DNA of 64,000 bases from Streptomyces sp. NBC_01304. Its GTDB lineage: Bacteria > Actinomycetota > Actinomycetes > Streptomycetales > Streptomycetaceae. A program made the position numbers and the translations under genes. The DNA lies in contig NZ_CP109055.1 of assembly GCF_035975855.1 (NCBI RefSeq), positions 2,542,001 through 2,606,000 of the forward strand. Reading direction: 5' to 3'. Positions 1 to 8,874 of the stretch are shown in pieces (within the stretch, counting starts at the first letter, position 1; each line of letters starts with the position of its first letter). The notes under the pieces are model-generated. The model ran no database searches. It saw only the letters and a list, made by a program, of their open reading frames with translations, and was not told the origin of the DNA.

Positions 1-2
1 AT

Positions 3-365
3 CCGGCGGAGATGCGGGTGATCGCGACGGAGCCGCACCCGTCCCTTTTGGAAGGCACCGTGCTGAGGGAGACGTCCACCGGCTTCCGCCTGGGGTCGTC
101 CACCCTTCGCCCGGCGGAGGTGGTCATCGCTGAGCCGGGCCCGGTGGTCGTCGCAGAACCAGACTCGGCGGTCAGCACAGAACCAGGCCCGGCGCGGTGG
201 CCCGAAGCGGCCGTGGTGAGCGCCGCGGGCTCGGAGCCATCGGCGGCCGGGCCACCGCCCGGCACCCGCGGCCGGCGCGCTCAGCCCCGCCGCACCACTC
301 GTTCTCAGCGCCGCACTTCCCAGAACTCGGCGCCTTGGAGGGGTCGTCGGCGGCGACGGTCCTGA
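3..365 (+). CDS. GrpE-like nucleotide exchange factor, C-terminal part (cut by window edge)
   Basis: The reading frame is open from the window edge. Its visible start resembles the C-terminal beta domain of GrpE: a segment reading EGTVLRETSTGFRLGSSTLR is followed by PAEVVIA, the usual ending of that domain. GrpE releases ADP from Hsp70, and an Hsp70 gene begins 47 bases downstream, so a chaperone pair is likely. After the GrpE-like end the protein runs on for about 80 low-complexity residues rich in Ala, Pro, Gly and Arg, which normal GrpE lacks; this may be a real tail or a read-through frame. The N-terminal coiled coil lies outside the window, so the call rests on one short motif and the neighbour. 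Confidence 0.5.
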   Translation, partial: PAEMRVIATEPHPSLLEGTVLRETSTGFRLGSSTLRPAEVVIAEPGPVVVAEPDSAVSTEPGPARWPEAAVVSAAGSEPSAAGPPPGTRGRRAQPRRTTRSQRRTSQNSAPWRGRRRRRS

Positions 366-412
366 CCGGCCACTCTCCTGACCGCACTCTCCAACGATCG
401 GAAGCATCTGCC

Positions 413-2917
413 ATGCACCGGACTCTCGGCATCGACCTCGGCACCACCAACTCCGTCACGGCCTGGCTGGACAACGGCGTCCCGGCCGTCCTGCCCAACC
501 GGCACGGTGAGGAGACCACTCCGTCAGCTGTCGGAATCGGCATCGAAGGTGAGGTGCTGATAGGGAAGGAGGCACTCCAGTGGCGTGACCGCAAGGCTTC
601 GTCCGTGATCACCGAGGTGAAGCGGCTGATCGGACGCAAGTGGGAGGACCAGTCCGTACAGGAGACGTTGCGGGCGCGGCCCGACGATGCTCCGGGGGTC
701 CGTCGGAGCGCGGCCGGCGCGGTGGAGGTCCGGCTCGGCGAGCACTACCTGTCCCCGGTACAGGTGTCAGCCGTCCTGTTGCGCGGGCTCAAGCGGGATG
801 CCGAAGCCGCAGCGGGTGTCTCCTTCCCGCGCGCGGTCATCACCGTGCCTGCGTACTTCGCCGAACCGCAGATCGACGCGGTGCGCGCCGCCGGACAGCT
901 GGCCGGTTTCCACGTCAGCCGAATCATTCCCGAACCGACCGCCGCCGCGCACGCGTTCGGGGTCGGCCCCAGCGAGCAGACAGGCGACGACTACTCGACG
1001 ATGCTGGTGTTCGACCTCGGCGGGGGCACCTTCGACGCGTCGCTGCTGACGATCGGTCCGGGCTACTTCTCCGTGGACCAGCTCGGCGGGGACAACCTCC
1101 TCGGTGGGTCCGACTTCGACGCGCTGCTTGACGCGCACCTGCGCGAGCGGTTCGGCGGCCGTGACCACGACGGCGACCGAGACGCCTGCAGAATCCGGGC
1201 CGCCGCCGAGCTCGCGAAGATCGATCTTTCCGCGCGGGAGGTCTCCGAGTTGACCATCTCCCCGTTGGGACGCCACGGCGGATCCTGGTCGGGGCAAGTG
1301 CGCAGGGGCGACTTCGAGGGGTTGCTGGCCGGGCACCGACGCCGGATCACGGACATCGTCGAATCCGTGCTCAAGAAGGGCGACGCGACACCGGCGGACG
1401 TCCAACGCGTCCTCCTCGTCGGGGGCTCCACCCGCATCCCCTCGATACGAGCGGACCTCGCGGAGCTGTTCGGCGAGAAGGCCGTCTCGCACGCGGTGGA
1501 CCCCATGCTGGCGGTGGCCCACGGCGCCGCAGTGGAGGCGGGCCTCGTCGACACCCTGGACTGCCCCTCCGGGTCCTGCACCAAGGAGTCCATCCCAGTG
1601 GGTGAAGACGCCTGCCCAGCCTGCGCCACTCCCCTGGTCGGCGCGACAACGGTGGACTGCCCGGACTGCCATGTCCCCGCCCCGGAACTCACCGATGCGT
1701 GCCCGGTGTGCGCCGGCGATCTGTCCGCACTGCGTGCCGCCGCCCCCGTGGTCGGCCGCGCGGAGTGCCCGGACTGCGGCAGGTACGACAACCCGGCTTC
1801 GGCCACGGTCTGCCTCGACTGCGACGCGCCGCTCCCCAAGGATGGCCTGAAGTGCCCCTCTTGCGGCATGACCAACGCCGCCGGTCTGAGCGCCTGCTCG
1901 TTCTGCGACGGCGACTTCGGCACCGCCGCTCCCCAGCAGATCACTGCGCAGCACATCGGGCTGGAACTCTCGGACGGCCGGCTGGAGGTCCTCTTCCCCG
2001 AAGGCACGCACTACCCGACCGAGTGGCACGAGATCGACACGCTCGCGGTACGCGGCGACAGCGGCGGCCCTGTGCGGTTCCTCCTGTGGGAGGGACCGCA
2101 TCTGAGTTCGGCGCAGCGCAACGAATTCTGCGGCGGCTTCACCCACGACCGCTCCACCGGGCCCCGCACCGACCTGCCCCTCACTCTTCAGGTGCGGCTC
2201 GACGCGGACCGGACCCTCGACCTCAAGTACCGCCTCGGCACCGATGAGTGGCACGGAGCGCGGCTTCGGCGCAGCACGGTCGCCGCGGCGGTGGCACGCC
2301 GGGCCACACAGCTGCGCGGCCGCTACGCCGATTTCCTCGAGACCTGGGACGAGGAGCTCACGCTCGCGGAGCGGGCCGCCCTGAAAGCACCCCTCGGCGA
2401 CCTCACATCGCTCAGCAGAGGGGAGCCCGTCGGCCGCTCGCTCGATGATCTTCTGGACTCTGCCGAGGACACACTGAGCGTGTGCTTGGAGGCCCGGAAC
2501 GCCCACGCGGCGGCGACAATTCTCAGAAACAGAGCCGCCGGGCTGGTGCCTGAGCCGCTTCTGAGCTCACTCCGACTTGCCGCTCAGGCACTCATGCGGG
2601 CGCGCACGACCATGGACGCCGACCTGATGCGGGCTGGAACAGCGAAGGTTCATGATCTCCTGGACGACATCGATCCCGCCGTCCGCACCGCGATCCGGAC
2701 CATCCGCCTCGCCGAGCAGGACTCCTACCAGGCAACCCTCGCCAAGGAGGTCCTGGCGTCCGGCGTGGCCCTGCAGCGCGCGGTCAAGCGCGGCGACAAG
2801 ACCGCACGGGACACCGAACTCGTGCGCCTCGGCCGCCTCGCCGAGCAAGGCCGCACCCAGTCCGCGAACGTGCACGGCTCCTCGGGCACAGGTGGAGTGC
2901 TGCCGTCCCGGCGATGA
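413..2917 (+). CDS. Hsp70-family protein with zinc-ribbon block
   Basis: A protein of 834 residues. The N-terminal 380 residues are an Hsp70 ATPase domain: GIDLGTTNS at residues 4-12, a phosphate-2 motif FDLGGGTFD, and an adenosine motif VLLVGGSTRIP. The usual Hsp70 substrate-binding beta domain is not seen. Instead residues about 383-502 hold at least eight CxxC-type pairs (CPAC, CPDC, CPVC, CLDC, CPSC, CSFC), arranged as tandem zinc ribbons, followed by a 330-residue C-terminal region of beta then alpha-helical character that I do not recognise. The start at 413 was chosen because it places the first Hsp70 motif at the N-terminus; the frame is open further upstream but that part is low complexity. 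It is probably a specialised chaperone or ATPase sensor working with the GrpE-like protein. It is not DnaK. Confidence 0.85.
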   Translation: MHRTLGIDLGTTNSVTAWLDNGVPAVLPNRHGEETTPSAVGIGIEGEVLIGKEALQWRDRKASSVITEVKRLIGRKWEDQSVQETLRARPDDAPGVRRSAAGAVEVRLGEHYLSPVQVSAVLLRGLKRDAEAAAGVSFPRAVITVPAYFAEPQIDAVRAAGQLAGFHVSRIIPEPTAAAHAFGVGPSEQTGDDYSTMLVFDLGGGTFDASLLTIGPGYFSVDQLGGDNLLGGSDFDALLDAHLRERFGGRDHDGDRDACRIRAAAELAKIDLSAREVSELTISPLGRHGGSWSGQVRRGDFEGLLAGHRRRITDIVESVLKKGDATPADVQRVLLVGGSTRIPSIRADLAELFGEKAVSHAVDPMLAVAHGAAVEAGLVDTLDCPSGSCTKESIPVGEDACPACATPLVGATTVDCPDCHVPAPELTDACPVCAGDLSALRAAAPVVGRAECPDCGRYDNPASATVCLDCDAPLPKDGLKCPSCGMTNAAGLSACSFCDGDFGTAAPQQITAQHIGLELSDGRLEVLFPEGTHYPTEWHEIDTLAVRGDSGGPVRFLLWEGPHLSSAQRNEFCGGFTHDRSTGPRTDLPLTLQVRLDADRTLDLKYRLGTDEWHGARLRRSTVAAAVARRATQLRGRYADFLETWDEELTLAERAALKAPLGDLTSLSRGEPVGRSLDDLLDSAEDTLSVCLEARNAHAAATILRNRAAGLVPEPLLSSLRLAAQALMRARTTMDADLMRAGTAKVHDLLDDIDPAVRTAIRTIRLAEQDSYQATLAKEVLASGVALQRAVKRGDKTARDTELVRLGRLAEQGRTQSANVHGSSGTGGVLPSRR

Positions 2918-2961
2918 AGGTGCGGCCCTCCGGTCGGGCTCGTCCGTCTGCCAGCCCCCAC

Positions 2962-2998
2962 CGGCACTCCGTACGCTCACGCCGCGTACGGGGTGCCG
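2962..2998. terminator. Stem-loop after the Hsp70 gene
   Basis: Arms of 14 bases (CGGCACTCCGTACG and CGTACGGGGTGCCG, one mismatch) enclose a 9-base loop, 44 bases after the Hsp70 stop and 39 bases before the next start. Position and stability suit a factor-independent terminator of the Streptomyces type without a U-tract. Confidence 0.5.
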
Positions 2999-3037
2999 CG
3001 CTCGCGCCCGACCGTCTGCGGTGGCCACGCTGGCGTC

Positions 3038-3523
3038 ATGAACCGCACTGCTCCCCAACTCGACGCCACCGTAAGCACCTTCACGCAACTGCTGTCGTCC
3101 ACCCGGCGCGGCACCCGGCTCGCGCGGCTGCTCACCGTGACCGAACTGCACGCCTGGGACGCTCCGCCCGAGCTGACGGAGCGTGCCGAAAGCGTGGTCG
3201 CGGAGCTGGCCGCCAACGCCGTCGCCCACGGCCGCCTGCCCGGCCGCGGCTTCCGGCTCACGCTCACCTACCGTCCGACGCCAGGCCTACTCCGTATCGA
3301 AGTCACCGACGCGCGCGGGGACCTGCTCCCCCAAACGGCCACCCCACCCACCGACGCCGCCTCGCTGAACAGCGGCGGACGCGGCCTGGCGCTCGTCGCC
3401 GCCCTGGCCGATCGCTGGGACACGGTCCCCTACCCGCCCAGCGGTAAGACGGTCGGTGCCGACCCTCGGACGAGGGCCGCCCAGCCCACCGAAAGCAGTT
3501 CGACCGACAGTGCGAATAGGTAA
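3038..3523 (+). CDS. ATP-binding protein, RsbW/HATPase_c_2 anti-sigma-like kinase
   Basis: A 161-residue protein of the single-domain histidine-kinase-like ATPases that abound in Streptomyces. The N box is seen as VVAELAANAVAHGR, the G1 box as IEVTDARGDLLP, and the G2 region as GGRGLALVAALADRW. Such proteins act as anti-sigma factors or partner switches, usually cytosolic. The start at 3038 was preferred to an in-frame site 45 bases upstream because it begins the typical N-terminus. The C-terminus departs from the usual GKTVWAEL-type ending (GKTVGADPRTRA and a Ser/Thr-rich tail), so a late frameshift is possible. No adjacent sigma or STAS gene is present, so the partner is unknown. Confidence 0.75.
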   Translation: MNRTAPQLDATVSTFTQLLSSTRRGTRLARLLTVTELHAWDAPPELTERAESVVAELAANAVAHGRLPGRGFRLTLTYRPTPGLLRIEVTDARGDLLPQTATPPTDAASLNSGGRGLALVAALADRWDTVPYPPSGKTVGADPRTRAAQPTESSSTDSANR

Positions 3524-3572
3524 GGTTTTCGGTGTTCACAGGCCTCGCCCAGCTCCGGAGGGTCACTCACCC

Positions 3573-5375
3573 ATGCCGCACCCCGACCGCCTCCCCGGCG
3601 CACCCGACTTCCGCATCGTCCTCTCCAATGGGGGCGGCGAGGCGCACGGCTATCTGCTCACCGAGTTCGGCGGCAACGGCACGCATAAGTTTCTGCTGCG
3701 GCAGGGGTCGATGGTCGCCGCCGAGGCGTGGCCCAGGCTTGGAGAGCACACGCGGCGGCTGCGTGCGGAGCTGCGCGAGAGCGGTGCGCTCGTCGACGCG
3801 CCCGCGGAATCCGACCATCCCGGGGCCCCACCGCGCTGGACCGCGAGCCGGGACATCGAGTGCAACTCCTCCTCCGCCGCCGCCTCCCTGGTCTACGGCT
3901 ACAGTGGCTCGGGCCCCGAATCCTGGCGCACCGACGACGGCCACCCGCTCGCGGACTACCTCTCCACCAGTTGGCGCGCCCCGCGCAAGGCGTGGCTGGT
4001 GCGCGGCTCGAACGTCTCGGGCCACAACCTGGTGCGGCAGCTGTGGCTGCCGGAGGGATACGTGTCGCTGGCGGGCGCTCACCTGCCTGTGCTGGAGGAG
4101 GCCGATCCCACCAAGAGCGCCCTGCGCCGCTATGTCGAGGGCGGGTACGAGGGGGCGGCCTCGTACAGCCAGAAACAGGGCCTCGTCGACGAGCTGCACG
4201 CGTTCCTGACGCAGATGCGCGCCGGCGACGCAGTGGCCACCATCAGCGACGGTCGGCTACACGTCGGGCAGATCACCGGGGAGGCCGCGCAGACCTCGTC
4301 CCCGGGCGGGCTGTCGAACCTGCGGCGAGCCGTCGCTTGGCGGGCGGACAGTCACGCGTACGAAGAACTGCCCGAGGAAGTGCAGCAGAAGCTGTCCGTG
4401 CAGCATGACGTCGTCGACCTGACCGGGGTGCTGGACGCTCTGGACGAACTGACGGGGGTGGGCGAGCGTACGGAGCCGGCGGAGGGCGCCGAGCCGCCCG
4501 CGCCGCGGGAGCTGTCGCTGCCCGGCGTCAGTGAGGCACTCGCCGACGATCTCCTCGTCCATGACGCGTCCTGGCTCGACGAGATCCGTGAACTCCTCGT
4601 CGATGAACGCCAGTTGGTGTTCTACGGCCCGCCCGGCACCGGGAAGACCTACCTCGCGATGAAGCTGGCCGAGCACTTCGGCGGCGGACCGGAGCAGGTC
4701 AAGATCGTGCAGTTCCATCCCTCGTACGCCTATGAGGACTTCTTCGAAGGGTTCCGGCCCGTGGAGGATCCCGAGACGCGGGACGTGGCGTTCCGGATGA
4801 CCGCGGGCCCGCTGCGGGAGCTCGCCGACCTGGCCTCCCGCGAAGGCAACCGGCACGTACCGCACTTCCTGATCATCGATGAGATCAACCGCGCCAATCT
4901 GGCGAAGGTATTCGGCGAGCTGTACTTCCTCCTGGAGTACCGAACGAGGTCGGTCCGCCTCACCTACTCCGGGGACGACTTCGCGCTGCCGCCCAATCTG
5001 TTCGTGATCGGCACAATGAACACCGCCGACCGGTCGATCGCCCTGGTGGACGCGGCGATGCGCCGACGCTTCGCGTTCGTGGAGCTGTCTCCGCGCACCG
5101 AGCCGACCGCCGGACTACTCGCCCGCTGGCTGAAGCGCGAGGGCCGCGATCCGGAGCCGGCCCACCTCCTCGATGCCCTCAACTCCCGCATCGACGATGC
5201 CGACTTCGCCATCGGCCCCTCGTATCTGATGAAGCCGGGCGTGTACCGCGACGGCGGCCTCGACCGCACCTGGCGGACGAAGATCCTGCCGCTGCTCGAG
5301 GAGCACCACTACGGAGAAGGCCTCGACGTCGCCGCCCGCTACGGCCTCGACGCGCTTCGCGAGCAGCGCCAGTGA
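3573..5375 (+). CDS. mcrB: McrB-type AAA+ NTPase with DUF4357-like N-terminus
   Basis: A 600-residue protein. The AAA+ core has Walker A GPPGTGKT at residues 352-359, Walker B LIIDEINRAN with the acidic pair at 436-437, and the McrB sensor NTADRSIALVDAAMRRRF from residue 483. McrB uses GTP or ATP hydrolysis to translocate DNA and activate the McrC nuclease in type IV restriction of modified DNA. The N-terminus is unlike E. coli McrB: residues about 15-115 resemble DUF4357 (HKFLLRQGSMVAAEA then CNSSSAAASLVYGYSGSG), and residues about 140-290 look like an EVE/PUA-type or McrB-N module that could read a modified base. The ribosome site CGGAGG lies 11 bases before the ATG. It overlaps mcrC by four bases, so the two are translationally coupled. 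Confidence 0.88.
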   Translation: MPHPDRLPGAPDFRIVLSNGGGEAHGYLLTEFGGNGTHKFLLRQGSMVAAEAWPRLGEHTRRLRAELRESGALVDAPAESDHPGAPPRWTASRDIECNSSSAAASLVYGYSGSGPESWRTDDGHPLADYLSTSWRAPRKAWLVRGSNVSGHNLVRQLWLPEGYVSLAGAHLPVLEEADPTKSALRRYVEGGYEGAASYSQKQGLVDELHAFLTQMRAGDAVATISDGRLHVGQITGEAAQTSSPGGLSNLRRAVAWRADSHAYEELPEEVQQKLSVQHDVVDLTGVLDALDELTGVGERTEPAEGAEPPAPRELSLPGVSEALADDLLVHDASWLDEIRELLVDERQLVFYGPPGTGKTYLAMKLAEHFGGGPEQVKIVQFHPSYAYEDFFEGFRPVEDPETRDVAFRMTAGPLRELADLASREGNRHVPHFLIIDEINRANLAKVFGELYFLLEYRTRSVRLTYSGDDFALPPNLFVIGTMNTADRSIALVDAAMRRRFAFVELSPRTEPTAGLLARWLKREGRDPEPAHLLDALNSRIDDADFAIGPSYLMKPGVYRDGGLDRTWRTKILPLLEEHHYGEGLDVAARYGLDALREQRQ

Positions 5376-6652
5376 CCGTCTCGGCGGCTGAGGCTCCCCC
5401 GTCCACCACCGAGGTGACCCTGCGCGAGTACGGGCCCGCGGTCTCCGTCCCCCTCAGCCGGGAAGCCGGGCGGGCATTGGCCGCCTCCGGCATCCTGCAG
5501 AGCGCGACCCCGGACCCGCGCCGGGAAGGCCACTGGCTGCTGCGAGCGGGCAGCCGGGTCGGAGCCCTTCGCGCGCCCGGCGGTTCTGTAGTACGGATCA
5601 CGCCCAAGACCCCGGTGAGCCGGCTGTTCTTCCTCCTCGGCTTCAGCCTCGATCCGGCGCGGGCCTGGCGCGACAGCCGCGAGGGCACGGTCGACATCGG
5701 CGCGTACGACGATGTCGTCCCCGCACTCGCCCACGCCGTGGAGCGACAGATCGACGCGGCGCTGCGTCAGGGGGTACTCCAGGGCTACCGCGAGGTCGAG
5801 GAATCCTCGCTCGTCATACGGGGACGGCTGCGCGAAGCCGAGCAGATCCGGCGGCGCTTCGGCCGTACGCCCCCCGTGGAGATCGCCTACGACGCGTACA
5901 CGGCCGACACCGCGGAGAACCGCATCCTGCGCGCCGCTGCCGAGCGGCTGCTGCGACTGCCGGGCGTTCCCGGCCCGGTCCGGCGGCGCCTCGCCCATCA
6001 GCGTGGGCGTCTGTCGGATGCGCTGCCGCTGATACGCGGACAGGAACTGCCGCGCTGGCAGCCGTCGCGCCTCAACTCCCGTTACCAGCCCGCGCTACGG
6101 CTCGCCGAGGCCGTGCTGCGCGGCACCTCCCCGGAACACCGGCCGGCCGGGGCCGCGCCGCTCGCCGTGGACGGTTTCCTGCTCGACATGAACAAGCTCT
6201 TCGAGGACTTCGTCACCGTCGCACTGCGCGAGGCCCTGCGCGAACTCGGTCTCGTCGCACGTCTCCAGGACCCCCACCACCTGGACGTAGCGCGCCTCGT
6301 ACGGATACGCCCCGACCTGGTCGTCCGCACAGCCGACGGCCGCACTCCGCTCGCCGTCGTCGACGCCAAGTACAAGGTCGAAAAGGCCGACGGGCTCCCC
6401 AACGCCGACCTCTACCAGGCACTCACGTACGCCACGGTCCTCGGCCTGCGCGAGGGACATCTGGTGTACGCGGCAGGACGGCAGCAGGAGCGCTGCCACG
6501 AGGTACGTGGCACAGCCGACGGACCCGGCAGACCCGGCGTACGGCTGTACCAGCACAGTCTCGACCTCGCGCGCGAGCCGGACCAACTCCTGTCCACGCT
6601 GCGGGAGATCGCCGAAAGGCTGGCCGTTGCCGCCCCACAGCCGCGATCATGA
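5372..6652 (+). CDS. mcrC: McrC-like nuclease subunit of type IV restriction
   Basis: A 426-residue protein starting at a GTG that overlaps the mcrB stop (GTGA). The PD-(D/E)xK nuclease core is visible near the C-terminus as IRPDLVV (Asp315) followed by LAVVDAKYK (Asp331, Lys333). The N-terminal half contains the McrC beta-barrel-like region (VVRITPKTPVSRLFFLLGF) and the helical segment YDAYTADTAENRILRAAAERLL, which is typical of 5-methylcytosine restriction subunits. Length and order fit a functional McrBC pair. The target modification cannot be read from sequence. Confidence 0.88.
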   Translation: MTVSAAEAPPSTTEVTLREYGPAVSVPLSREAGRALAASGILQSATPDPRREGHWLLRAGSRVGALRAPGGSVVRITPKTPVSRLFFLLGFSLDPARAWRDSREGTVDIGAYDDVVPALAHAVERQIDAALRQGVLQGYREVEESSLVIRGRLREAEQIRRRFGRTPPVEIAYDAYTADTAENRILRAAAERLLRLPGVPGPVRRRLAHQRGRLSDALPLIRGQELPRWQPSRLNSRYQPALRLAEAVLRGTSPEHRPAGAAPLAVDGFLLDMNKLFEDFVTVALREALRELGLVARLQDPHHLDVARLVRIRPDLVVRTADGRTPLAVVDAKYKVEKADGLPNADLYQALTYATVLGLREGHLVYAAGRQQERCHEVRGTADGPGRPGVRLYQHSLDLAREPDQLLSTLREIAERLAVAAPQPRS

Positions 6653-6714
6653 ACGACCCGACGCAGGCTTGAAGCACCGACCGGCAGACCGTCCGGCAGA
6701 GAGGAACAGGCGCC

Positions 6715-8850
6715 ATGCCCCGACTCGCCTTCGCCCAGAGCTTCTGGGACGGCTACGACAAGTTGGCGAAGCCGCTCCGAGCGGGAGTACGCAAGGCCAT
6801 GGCGAAGTTCCAGGCCCTGAGCGTCGCCGAACTCAACTCCGACAAGGGCCTGCACCTGGAGTCCGTCGAGAATGCCCGCGACCGGCGGATGCGCACCATT
6901 CGCATCACCGACTTCTGGCGGGGCGTCGTCCTGGCACCCGACGACGGCAGCGACATGTTCCTCCTGGTCAACGTTCTGCCGCACGACGACGCCTACACAT
7001 GGGCGGCGAAACGCCTCTACAGCGCGAACACGGCGACCCGGGCGCTGGAGGTCCGCAATGCCGTCGCCCTCGACGAGTTGACCCCGCTGTACGAGACCGC
7101 CTCACACACGGCTCCCCGGCTGCTGTTCGCGGACGTGTCCGACGGCACGCTGCGTGAGCTCGGTATCGACGATCAAGTACTGCGTGCCGCGCGTTCGCTG
7201 GCGGACAAAGCCCAACTGGAGGCGTTCTCCACGCTGCTCCCGGAAGACCAGCTGGAGGTGCTGCAGTACCTCGCCGAAGGATTCAGCCCGGAGGAGGTCT
7301 ACCGCGATGTCGTGGCCGTCCGCCGTCCGGCCGACGCGCCCGCCGAGCCGGTGGAGGACTTGGCGACGGTCATCGTCAACACTTCCGCACGGGTTCGTCT
7401 GGTCACCGGGCCGCAGGAGCTGGCGGAGGTCCTTCGCAAGCCGTTCGCCGCGTGGCGGGTCTTCCTCCACCCCTCGCAGCGGCGCGTCGCCTACCGCACT
7501 TCCTGCAACGGCCCGGTGCAGGTCACCGGTGGCCCCGGCACCGGCAAGACCGTGGCCGCCCTGCACCGGGTCAAGCACTTGCTCGACCGCAGCGAAGACG
7601 GCCGCGTCCTGCTCACCACGTACACGAACGCACTCGCCGCCGGGCTGCGCGACATGCTCGGACTGCTGCTTGACGAGGACGAGAAGCTTCTGGCCCGGGT
7701 CGATGTGACGACGGTCGACGCCTATGCGAACGGCGTCCTGCGAGCGCATTCGACGGCCATGCCCCGACCGGCCGGGGACCGGGAGCAGCGGCAGTTGTGG
7801 GAAATGGCGGTCAAGCAGCTCCAACTCCCGTTCACAGCGCAGTTCCTGGCCCAGGAGTACCGGCACATCCTTCTCGGCCAGGACATCCGCGATGTCGACA
7901 CATACCTCGGCGCGAAGCGCCGCGGCCGGGGCACCGGCCTGGGCCCCGCGCGCCGCAGGGAGGTGTGGCGCGGTGTGGAACTGTTCGAACGTTTCCTGCA
8001 CGACCGCGGTGAGACCACTCACCTGCGGATCTGCGCCCGCGCCGCGGAACTCCTCACCGGCCAAGAGGCCCCGTACGCCCATGTCGTCGTCGACGAAGCA
8101 CAGGACCTGCACCCCGCGCAGTGGCGTGTTCTGCGCGCCGCCGCAACTGCCGGCCCCGACGACCTGTTCGTCACCGGCGACCCGCACCAGCGGATCTACG
8201 ACTCCCGGGTCTCGCTCGGCTCGTTGGGCATCAGCACGGCGGGCCGCAGCTTCCGGCTGCGGATCAACTACCGCTCGACCGAGGAAATCCTCGCCTGGTC
8301 GGCTCGCCTGCTCGCCCCCGTCACCGTCGAAGCGCTTGAGGGCGAGGGATCGGACTCACTGTCCGGCTACCGATCCCTGCTCCACGGAAGCCGACCCAAG
8401 GCGCAGGGGTACACGACCCGGAAAGAGGAGACCGATGCCCTGGTCGACCGGGTCCGAGCGCTGCTCGCCGAGGGCCTCGAACCGCACGAGATCGGCGTGT
8501 GCGCGCGCTTCAACCTCACCCTCGACACCGCCGAGGACAAGTTGCGGGCCGCGGGCATTCCCGTACTGCGGGTCAAAGGCCAGAGCCCACAGGGGGCCGA
8601 CGGAGTGCGGCTGGCGACCATGCACGCGATGAAGGGGCTGGAGTTCCGTGCGGTATCCGTCCTCGGTGTCGGCGAGGGCACCCTCCCGTTCGCCCGCGAG
8701 ATCACGCCACGCGCGGTTGACCCCCTCCAGCACGACGCCGACGTCCTCCGGGAACGCTGCCTGCTCTTCGTCTCCTGCACGCGCGCCCGCGAGGCCTTGA
8801 GCGTGACATGGAGCGGAACTCCGAGCTCGTTTCTCCCGCAGACCGGCTGA
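6715..8850 (+). CDS. RelE/ParE-like domain fused to a UvrD/Rep-type DNA helicase
   Basis: A 711-residue protein. Residues 1 to about 100 have the RelE/ParE toxin layout: a helical hairpin at FWDGYDKLAKPLRAGVRKA, a segment GLHLESVENARDRRMRTIRI, a central FWRGVVLAP strand and a final VLPHDDAYTWAAKR. Residues about 250-711 are a superfamily 1A helicase: GGPGTGKT at 272-279, DEAQD at 460-464, GDPHQRIYDSR, LRINYRSTEEIL, TMHAMKGLEFRAV and LFVSCTRARE. A GAGGAAC ribosome site precedes the ATG. It lies 62 bases after mcrC on the same strand, so it is probably part of the same defence unit, acting on DNA in the cytosol. Whether the RelE-like part is a toxin, a sensor or only a fold remnant is unknown. 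Confidence 0.85.
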   Translation: MPRLAFAQSFWDGYDKLAKPLRAGVRKAMAKFQALSVAELNSDKGLHLESVENARDRRMRTIRITDFWRGVVLAPDDGSDMFLLVNVLPHDDAYTWAAKRLYSANTATRALEVRNAVALDELTPLYETASHTAPRLLFADVSDGTLRELGIDDQVLRAARSLADKAQLEAFSTLLPEDQLEVLQYLAEGFSPEEVYRDVVAVRRPADAPAEPVEDLATVIVNTSARVRLVTGPQELAEVLRKPFAAWRVFLHPSQRRVAYRTSCNGPVQVTGGPGTGKTVAALHRVKHLLDRSEDGRVLLTTYTNALAAGLRDMLGLLLDEDEKLLARVDVTTVDAYANGVLRAHSTAMPRPAGDREQRQLWEMAVKQLQLPFTAQFLAQEYRHILLGQDIRDVDTYLGAKRRGRGTGLGPARRREVWRGVELFERFLHDRGETTHLRICARAAELLTGQEAPYAHVVVDEAQDLHPAQWRVLRAAATAGPDDLFVTGDPHQRIYDSRVSLGSLGISTAGRSFRLRINYRSTEEILAWSARLLAPVTVEALEGEGSDSLSGYRSLLHGSRPKAQGYTTRKEETDALVDRVRALLAEGLEPHEIGVCARFNLTLDTAEDKLRAAGIPVLRVKGQSPQGADGVRLATMHAMKGLEFRAVSVLGVGEGTLPFAREITPRAVDPLQHDADVLRERCLLFVSCTRAREALSVTWSGTPSSFLPQTG

Positions 8851-8874
8851 GCCGCACGTGGCTGCGGGCAGGGC

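Noticed and set aside
767..2506. Long open frame on the minus strand over the Hsp70 gene
   Set aside because: It mirrors the GC-rich third positions of the Hsp70 codons and shows no domain, signal or ribosome site.
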